A stretch of DNA of 7,212 bases, from assembly GCA_021736565.1 (NCBI GenBank), contig JAIPFO010000190.1:1-7212 (forward strand). Reading direction: 5' to 3'. How positions within the stretch are numbered: the first letter of the stretch is position 1; the number at the start of each line of letters is the position of its first letter. A program made the position numbers and the translations under genes. Below the pieces are notes generated by a model. That model was given only the letters and a program-made list of their open reading frames with translations. It ran no database searches and was not told the origin of the DNA. This document shows, piece after piece, positions 1 to 4,330 of the stretch. The stretch comes from Phycisphaerae bacterium (GTDB lineage: Bacteria; Planctomycetota; Phycisphaerae; Sedimentisphaerales; SM23-30).

Positions 1-23
1 CTCCGCGGGCGCAGCCCGCGGAG
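1..23. repeat. Perfect GC-rich inverted repeat (hairpin) at the window edge
   Basis: Bases 1-10 (CTCCGCGGGC) are the exact reverse complement of bases 14-23, with a 3-nt loop GCA, giving a very stable 10-bp stem. A purine-rich G tract (24-38) follows on the + strand, not a T run. As a + strand intrinsic terminator it is therefore incomplete. It could be the 3'-end hairpin of an upstream gene lying outside the window, or a dispersed extragenic palindrome. The structure is certain; its role is inferred. Confidence 0.6.
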
Positions 24-206
24 GGGAGGCGAGGGGGATATAGTGGCATTATTTATGAAATGCGGTACTAGTACGAATCTAATAAAAAAATAAAAAATAT
101 TTAAACAAAATCGAAACTTGTTCGTATACCCATTAAACGTAATAAATTCTATATCGTTCGAATTACGGTATAGGCACTCCGTGGCACATTCTTAAGGAGA
201 CAGACG

Positions 207-1118
207 ATGCTTAAATGGTTCAGGCAGTTGGACAAGATCATTCGGGGTGATGCGACCCAGATGGCATCGCTACGGGCCGGGCAGATTGAATTTCCCTTTG
301 GAGGAATAACAATTGCCCTGACGATCCTGGGCCTTGGATTTGGCCTGTGCATGGGGTCGTTCAAGATGACCCAGGGGCATGAGGATGCGTGGAAGCAGCT
401 CTTTGCCAGTATGGTTAAGTTTCCGCTATTGTTTTTCCTGACGCTTTTGGTGACGTTTCCGTCTTTATATGTATTTAACGCCCTGATGGGGTCGCGGCTT
501 TCTACCTCCTCAACGCTGCGATTGCTTGTAGCGGCCTTTGGCATCATGTTGGCGATGGTTGCTTCGCTGGGGACTATCGTGGTGTTTTTTAGCCTGAGTA
601 CGACCAGCTATTCATTTATGATTTTACTCAATGTAGCGGTGTGTGCTATTGCCGGCGTTTTAGGGTTAACGTTCCTGCTACGGACACTGCAGCGACTGAT
701 ATTGGCTCAGGAATATCTGTACTGTCAGGAAATGGGGCAAGATCGGAAAACGGCGACTGTTGAAAATGAGGTTCCTGTCAGTGAAGATATCAATGACGAA
801 CATCGTGACAGTCCTGACGATGTGCCGGTTTTAGAGCAGGAGGATGAAACAGGCTCGATAGAGAGAAAATTAAGTAAAATTTATGACGGCAAAAAAAATC
901 CCGATCCGCTCAGTCAGGAAGGTGGTTTTGCAAGTGACAGGGCTAAAAAAGTATTCAGGATATGGATATTTGTCTTTGCCCTGGTTGGTGCTCAGATGAG
1001 CTGGGTTCTCAGGCCGTTTATCGGCCATCCGGATTTACCCTTCCAATGGTTCCGCCCAAAGGAAGGTGATTTCTTTACAGCGGTTTTGCATACGTTAGGG
1101 GATTTGTTTACCTTTTAG
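207..1118 (+). CDS. Polytopic inner-membrane protein with a WVLRPFIG motif (first of a paralogous pair)
   Basis: This 303-aa protein starts at an ATG preceded by AAGGAGA (194-200) at 6-nt spacing, a strong ribosome binding site. Hydrophobic segments at about residues 32-51, 70-92, 105-127, 135-158 and 249-267 predict around five membrane spans. Between the fourth and fifth spans, about residues 165-248 form a charged hydrophilic stretch that is markedly acidic at about 186-220. Near the C-terminus the motif WVLRPFIGHP (266-275) follows the last span. The next gene encodes a shorter homologue sharing this motif and the K-P-L/I-L...FPS/LPS...N core (here residues 70-95). Similar LRPFIG membrane proteins are, to my recollection, widespread as hypothetical proteins in several Gram-negative phyla, and I know of no established function. 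The product is probably an integral inner-membrane protein co-expressed with its neighbour. No catalytic motif is visible, so function is left open. Confidence 0.85.
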   Translation: MLKWFRQLDKIIRGDATQMASLRAGQIEFPFGGITIALTILGLGFGLCMGSFKMTQGHEDAWKQLFASMVKFPLLFFLTLLVTFPSLYVFNALMGSRLSTSSTLRLLVAAFGIMLAMVASLGTIVVFFSLSTTSYSFMILLNVAVCAIAGVLGLTFLLRTLQRLILAQEYLYCQEMGQDRKTATVENEVPVSEDINDEHRDSPDDVPVLEQEDETGSIERKLSKIYDGKKNPDPLSQEGGFASDRAKKVFRIWIFVFALVGAQMSWVLRPFIGHPDLPFQWFRPKEGDFFTAVLHTLGDLFTF

Positions 1119-1141
1119 TCATGTCGTTTGGGTGATTAGTT

Positions 1142-1861
1142 ATGGCACGAAGTGCAAAATTCAAAAATCCAATCGCATGGGGTCATTTTACGTTCCTGCC
1201 GCTTCGGGCTGATGAAATTCTCCGCGGTCGCAAATGGGCCGTAGAGGGCGGCGCTACATTGGGCCGTTTGGTGTGTTTGCTATTGATGGTAGGAATATTC
1301 GGCATGATCTATGGCGCGGTATTAGGCAGTTATTTCGGCCAGGCAGTCCCCCGGCCGTTGCAAATGTTCTATTCGGCCATAAAGGTTCCGATTTTATTGC
1401 TGCTCACCTTTCTCCTGAGCCTGCCAAGCTTTTTTGTGATCAATTCACTGGCTGGTCTTCGAGATGACTTCAATTATGCCATGAGGGCGCTTTTAGCCAC
1501 CCAGGCGGGGCTGACGATCATACTCGCCTCGCTGGCACCGTTTACCGCCTTCTGGTATGTTTCCTTCGCCGGCTATACCCCATCGATCTTGTTCAATGCC
1601 GCGATGTTTGGGGCCGCCAGCATTATCGCCCAGGGATTATTGCGGCACTACTATCGCCCCCTGATCCAGCGTCAGCCGCGGCATCGCTGGATGTTGCGTT
1701 TCTGGCTGATATTATATTCCTTTGTCGGTATTCAGATGGCCTGGGTACTCCGGCCATTCATCGGCAGCCCTGAATCGGCGACAACATTTTTTAGACAAGG
1801 AGCCTGGGGGAATGCTTATGTAAAGCTCGCGACGATGATCTGTAATGTCATGGGATACTAA
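1142..1861 (+). CDS. Polytopic inner-membrane protein with a WVLRPFIG motif (second of a paralogous pair)
   Basis: This 239-aa protein begins 23 bp after the previous stop. Its ribosome binding site is weak (GGGTGA, about 1130-1135), so expression may depend on translation of the upstream gene. Predicted membrane spans lie at about residues 41-64, 81-104, 113-138, 147-165 and 184-204. It aligns with the upstream product in three places: the glycine-rich first span, the KVPILLLLTF...LPSFFVIN segment (81-101), and WVLRPFIGSP (201-210) after the last span. It lacks the long acidic segment of its partner; the corresponding loop is short and basic (about 168-183, with several Arg and His). The C-terminal tail ends AWGNAYVKLATMI..., typical of this motif family as I know it. 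The pair looks like an old tandem duplication and may form a hetero-oligomer in the membrane, but this is inference. No enzyme or transporter signature was recognised. Confidence 0.85.
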   Translation: MARSAKFKNPIAWGHFTFLPLRADEILRGRKWAVEGGATLGRLVCLLLMVGIFGMIYGAVLGSYFGQAVPRPLQMFYSAIKVPILLLLTFLLSLPSFFVINSLAGLRDDFNYAMRALLATQAGLTIILASLAPFTAFWYVSFAGYTPSILFNAAMFGAASIIAQGLLRHYYRPLIQRQPRHRWMLRFWLILYSFVGIQMAWVLRPFIGSPESATTFFRQGAWGNAYVKLATMICNVMGY

Positions 1862-1870
1862 AAAAAAGTC

Positions 1871-1898
1871 TTGTATTCTGTCTGTCATTTGCTAAAAT
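1871..1898 (+). promoter_or_regulatory. Possible sigma-70 extended -10 promoter for the porin gene
   Basis: TGCTAAAAT (1890-1898) matches an extended -10 element, and its hexamer TAAAAT differs from TATAAT at one position. TTGTAT (1871-1876) sits 16 bp upstream of that hexamer as a weak -35, matching 3 of 6 positions. Transcription would begin near 1905 and give a leader of about 50 nt. The position in the gap between the membrane-protein pair and the porin fits a separate transcription unit. No terminator hairpin is visible between them, so read-through is also possible. Confidence 0.4.
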
Positions 1899-1940
1899 CC
1901 ACGGTTTAATGTTTAACAGTATTTATGCCAGTGATCAATC

Positions 1941-1946
1941 AAGGAG
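1941..1946 (+). promoter_or_regulatory. Ribosome binding site that fixes the porin start codon
   Basis: AAGGAG lies directly against the ATG at 1947 (zero spacing), which could not be used with this site. It is 9 nt upstream of the in-frame ATG at 1956. The later ATG is therefore the likely start, removing three residues (MSY) from the longest open frame. Confidence 0.8.
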
Positions 1947-1955
1947 ATGTCATAC

Positions 1956-3233
1956 ATGACGAGCAAATTATTAGGGACCATTGGGATTGCGTTGCTGCTG
2001 GGGATGCTTTCAAGCGTAACTTGCGCTGATGAAATCAGTGAATTAAAAAGACAGGTTTTAGAGCAGAATGCTAAGCTAAAGGCCCTTGAAGAAAGGCTCG
2101 AGAAATATGAAGCCCGGCAGCAGGACGACGATCAGGTTCTTGCCCAGCAGGCATCCCGATTATCGCCGCTCATGGTGCCGACGGCCAAATCGCCTGACGA
2201 TTTGAACTGGTATGACAGGATTAAGCTTTCCGGTGATTTTCGCTATCGTTATGAGACCATTGAGGCCGAAGGGGATGGCAAACCTGACAGACACCGTAAT
2301 CGTTTTCGGGCCCGGATTGCCCTGAAGGCCAAAGTTGATGACCAATGGGACCTGGGTTTTCGCTTTGCCAGCGGCAGTGAAGACCCTGTCTCTGCCAATC
2401 AGACGATGACAGGTTCTTTCTCGAGCAAAGGATTCTGGGTCGATCGCGCCTACTTGAACTATCATCCGGAAGCCATCAGGGGGCTTAATGTTTGGGCGGG
2501 TAAAATTGGAAACCCCTTCTATAAAGCCGGTAAGAACCAGCTTCTCTGGGACGATAGCCTTTCGCTTGAAGGTGTTGCGGCCAGGCATAAGATCTCCCTG
2601 GGGGAAACCGCTGAAGTGTTTGTCACTGGCGGCGGATTTATCGTTACCGAAAGTTCGTCCAGTGACGCCGATATGTCGATTTGGGGCATGCAGGGTGGTT
2701 TGAAGAATCAATTTGACACGGAAAATTCGGTTCTAGTTGGAATGAGTTACTACAACTATGGCAATATTAAAGGTGCCGCTGATCTGGACGTGAAAAACAG
2801 TAGTTTTTTCGGCAATAGCTCAAATAATGGGGTTTTTATTAATGATTATGATCTGGTGGAGTTGTTCGCTGAATTCACGACGAAATCCATGCTGCTTCCG
2901 TTGAGTCTTTTTGGAAACCATGTGACGAATATAGCGGCCGATACAGAGGGTGATACTGGTTGGCTGGTTGGATGCAGGGTCAACAAAACGGACGCACCTG
3001 GCTCCTGGGAGTTCGGCTATAATTATCGCGAACTGCAAAAAGATGCCGTGGTCGGCACTTTTTCCGAAGCCAGTTTCATTGGCGGCGGTACCAACGGGCG
3101 GGGCAGTTGTTTCGGTGTGAAATATCAGGTTGCTAAAAATGTTCAGGCTGCCTTGGATTATTTCCTGGATAAAAGACAGGATGCCGATAATAAATATAGA
3201 CGGTTACAGGCCAACATGGCCTTAAAGTTTTAG
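1956..3233 (+). CDS. Outer-membrane putative porin with N-terminal coiled coil
   Basis: From the ATG at 1956 the product is 425 aa. Residues 1-24 form a signal peptide: basic MTSK, then a hydrophobic core to SSVTCA, with cleavage likely before DEISEL. Cys23 is preceded by Thr, so this is not a good lipobox. Residues 25-65 are a heptad-like, highly charged coiled coil (ISELKRQVLEQNAKLKALEE...), as in porins that carry a periplasmic oligomerisation stalk. From about residue 84 the sequence turns into alternating beta-strand pattern: IKLSGDFRYRYE, RNRFRARIALKAKV, WDLGFRFASG, WVDRAYLNYHP. Such strands continue to the end, which closes with ANMALKF. A C-terminal Phe is the usual recognition signal for the Bam assembly machinery. 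The overall plan matches the uncharacterised putative-porin (Porin_5-like) group. It should form a diffusion channel in the outer membrane, but the substrate cannot be read from sequence. It sits alone between two noncoding gaps. Confidence 0.88.
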   Translation: MTSKLLGTIGIALLLGMLSSVTCADEISELKRQVLEQNAKLKALEERLEKYEARQQDDDQVLAQQASRLSPLMVPTAKSPDDLNWYDRIKLSGDFRYRYETIEAEGDGKPDRHRNRFRARIALKAKVDDQWDLGFRFASGSEDPVSANQTMTGSFSSKGFWVDRAYLNYHPEAIRGLNVWAGKIGNPFYKAGKNQLLWDDSLSLEGVAARHKISLGETAEVFVTGGGFIVTESSSSDADMSIWGMQGGLKNQFDTENSVLVGMSYYNYGNIKGAADLDVKNSSFFGNSSNNGVFINDYDLVELFAEFTTKSMLLPLSLFGNHVTNIAADTEGDTGWLVGCRVNKTDAPGSWEFGYNYRELQKDAVVGTFSEASFIGGGTNGRGSCFGVKYQVAKNVQAALDYFLDKRQDADNKYRRLQANMALKF

Positions 3234-3248
3234 GCGGAGTGATGAGGG

Positions 3249-3325
3249 TTGCGTCAAAAAACAATATTGACGCGTAAAAATGTCGATTTCATACTGGAAT
3301 CTACGCGTCACAATACTTTTGACGC
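3249..3325. repeat. Nested GCGTCA/TGACGC inverted repeats
   Basis: Four copies of the GCGTCA core alternate in orientation at 3251-3256, 3268-3273, 3305-3310 and 3320-3325. GCGTCAA (3251-3257) pairs with TTGACGC (3267-3273) across 9 nt. GCGTCA (3305-3310) pairs with TGACGC (3320-3325), also across 9 nt. In addition, TGACGCGTA (3268-3276) is the exact reverse complement of TACGCGTCA (3302-3310). The two palindromes start 54 bp apart, close to five helical turns. Either a tandem operator or alternative RNA folds would produce such a pattern. Confidence 0.6.
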
Positions 3326-3465
3326 TGGTGTCTGTCAAGTTGACTTTTGCACTGAAAAGTGTGAAAGCCTACAGGTTTCTTGTAAGTCTTTTTTGCTCAA
3401 CGAGTTATGGTCGGGCGGCCAGGAGGGTGAATTTGGAAGCGGGCCATTCCCGCGTCAAAAGTATT
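3312..3465. repeat. 14-bp perfect inverted repeat pair, arms 3312-3325 and 3452-3465
   Basis: AATACTTTTGACGC (3312-3325) is the exact reverse complement of GCGTCAAAAGTATT (3452-3465). The arms are separated by 126 bp and include the TGACGC core of the neighbouring repeat cluster. The enclosed DNA has no supported gene. The arms could be terminal repeats of a tiny non-autonomous element, operator copies, or the base of a structured RNA. I saw no flanking target-site duplication. Confidence 0.5.
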
Positions 3466-3676
3466 TTTTATACGTCGTCGTGGATCCCGCTCTCGGGGTC
3501 GTAATGTAAGTTCTTTCAAAAAAAGGCTTTATGTCATATGGCAGGGGCAACGTTTCAGGAGGACTCTCACAGACTCAGGGTTGATGGACGAAATGCGATT
3601 ATTGCATGTCTCTGTGTTATCTGTGTGCGGGGGGCGGGTTATTGTGAAATATATCAATAGAATGGTTGGTTTTGAA

Positions 3677-3705
3677 TTGACGGTTGACCGTAATAATATT
3701 ACTAT
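3677..3705 (+). promoter_or_regulatory. Weak candidate sigma-70 promoter upstream of the signalling operon
   Basis: TTGACG (3677-3682) matches the -35 consensus at 5 of 6 positions. TACTAT (3700-3705), 17 bp further on, matches the -10 at 4 of 6. It would start transcription near 3712 and leave a leader of about 165 nt. A T-followed hairpin (3708-3736) lies right at that start, so either this promoter call or the terminator call may be wrong. Confidence 0.25.
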
Positions 3706-3707
3706 CT

Positions 3708-3736
3708 TTGACTTATCCGTCATAAGTCGATTTTTT
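3708..3736 (+). terminator. Possible rho-independent terminator (AT-rich stem, T run)
   Basis: GACTTAT (3710-3716) pairs perfectly with ATAAGTC (3722-3728) across the loop CCGTC. A T-G and a T-A pair extend the stem outwards, and six T (3731-3736) follow closely. The stem is AT-rich and therefore weak. It would end transcripts entering from the porin side and insulate the signalling operon, if it works at all. Confidence 0.35.
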
Positions 3737-3864
3737 ATATTTCAAATCGGCATCCTTTAAGATGTGCGAAATGGGCTTCAGAAATACGTGTGACCCTGGC
3801 GTCATTTGTGGAGGAAGGTAACAATTGTCTTGGAAATTTGCTTATTTCAAAAAAAAGCGAATTC

Positions 3865-3869
3865 AAGGA
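3865..3869 (+). promoter_or_regulatory. Ribosome binding site choosing the start of the small membrane protein
   Basis: AAGGA lies 8 nt before the ATG at 3878. The frame is open further upstream to TTG codons at 3806 and 3830. The upstream GAGGAAGG (3811-3818) could serve TTG 3830 at 11 nt. An ATG with normal spacing is preferred over a TTG. Confidence 0.55.
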
Positions 3870-3877
3870 ATGGTAAA

Positions 3878-4330
3878 ATGAGCAAGACCGACAGGCAAAA
3901 TGATTTTGCGAGAAAAATTCTCCGGTTTAGCCATGAGATCGGGGAGGCGCGCTTCCAGTTCAGTTTGATTATGGGGCGGGCTTTTAAGTATTTACTGATC
4001 TTATGTGCAATGGTTTTTATCGTCGCGGGGGCCAATCACCGTGAAAAGATGCCAGGAGCTGCCATGATCGAAACGGCCGGAGTGACGATTCAAATCGATT
4101 TGACTGACTGGCGTCCAGCACCTCGAGTGGTCCTTGGGGCGATGACTTCCCCGGAGAGAACGCCAAAGTATGAGAAGGGATTGCTGGACCCGGTCGCCAC
4201 TGAAGCAGGAATGGCGGCCATTCTTCTTCAGCGACGGTCGCGTAAGGTCGTCAACTTTCAGGTCAACCGGAAGCTGCTGAAGGAAAATAAGATTTTTGCG
4301 TCAAAAAAGGAGAATGGAATATGGCTTTGA
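3878..4330 (+). CDS. Small single-pass membrane protein of unknown family, overlapping the kinase gene
   Basis: From the ATG at 3878 the product is 150 aa. Residues 1-34 are hydrophilic, with several Arg and Lys, and should be cytosolic. Residues 36-52 (FKYLLILCAMVFIVAGA) form one membrane span, leaving about 98 residues (53-150) probably in the periplasm. This part contains VTIQIDLTDW (69-78), likely a beta-strand. It ends in a basic tail (about 119-145) with many Lys and Arg. I do not recognise the family and see no catalytic motif. The stop codon (4328-4330) lies 10 nt inside the downstream kinase gene, so the two should be translationally coupled. That coupling makes an accessory or sensory role with the kinase plausible, but this is inference from position only. 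An alternative TTG start at 3830 would add 16 residues. The internal part reads like normal coding sequence, and no frameshift was noticed. Confidence 0.65.
   Translation: MSKTDRQNDFARKILRFSHEIGEARFQFSLIMGRAFKYLLILCAMVFIVAGANHREKMPGAAMIETAGVTIQIDLTDWRPAPRVVLGAMTSPERTPKYEKGLLDPVATEAGMAAILLQRRSRKVVNFQVNRKLLKENKIFASKKENGIWL

Larger units (their letters stand above)
3234..3877. other. Long intergenic region without a convincing gene
   Basis: About 640 bp separate the porin from the signalling operon. Open frames of 58 to 86 codons occur on both strands, but none combines a ribosome binding site at correct spacing with a believable protein. The region holds a cluster of GCGTCA/TGACGC inverted repeats and several small hairpins. 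These are GCGGG/CCCGC around 3439-3453, GATCCCG/CGGGGTC around 3483-3500 with one wobble pair, and a T-followed stem at 3708-3736. It also holds a possible promoter at 3677-3705. A good ribosome-binding-like CAGGAGG (3556-3562) has no start codon at workable distance. The region may be a regulatory zone, may encode an untranslated RNA, or may be decayed sequence. The sequence alone does not decide. Confidence 0.6.

Noticed and set aside
65..74. 10-bp palindrome GTACTAGTAC upstream of the first gene
   Set aside because: It is a short isolated palindrome without a second copy or extension, so there is too little to call an operator.
181..200. TGGCACATTCTTAAGG as a possible sigma-54 promoter
   Set aside because: TGGCAC is present but the required TTGC-type -12 element is missing at the correct distance. 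The sequence also overlaps the ribosome binding site.
2160..2711. 183-codon minus strand frame inside the porin
   Set aside because: It is antisense to a well-supported beta-barrel protein with a signal peptide and a C-terminal Phe, so it is a shadow frame.
3280..3504. 74-codon + strand frame with a hydrophobic start (MSISYWNLRVTILLTLVSV...)
   Set aside because: There is no ribosome binding site before the ATG. The frame lies across the inverted-repeat cluster, and the composition after residue 45 does not look like a real protein.
3249..3509. 86-codon + strand frame starting at TTG
   Set aside because: It has a TTG start without a ribosome binding site, overlaps another frame in the repeat cluster, and has no recognisable protein features.
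3529..3723. 64-codon minus strand frame in the intergenic gap
   Set aside because: It has no ribosome binding site, no recognisable domain and low-complexity composition. All neighbouring genes are on the other strand.
3584..3760. 58-codon + strand frame (MDEMRLLHVS...) downstream of CAGGAGG
   Set aside because: CAGGAGG (3556-3562) is 21 nt before the ATG, too far to act. The frame also runs through the promoter-like and terminator-like sequences.
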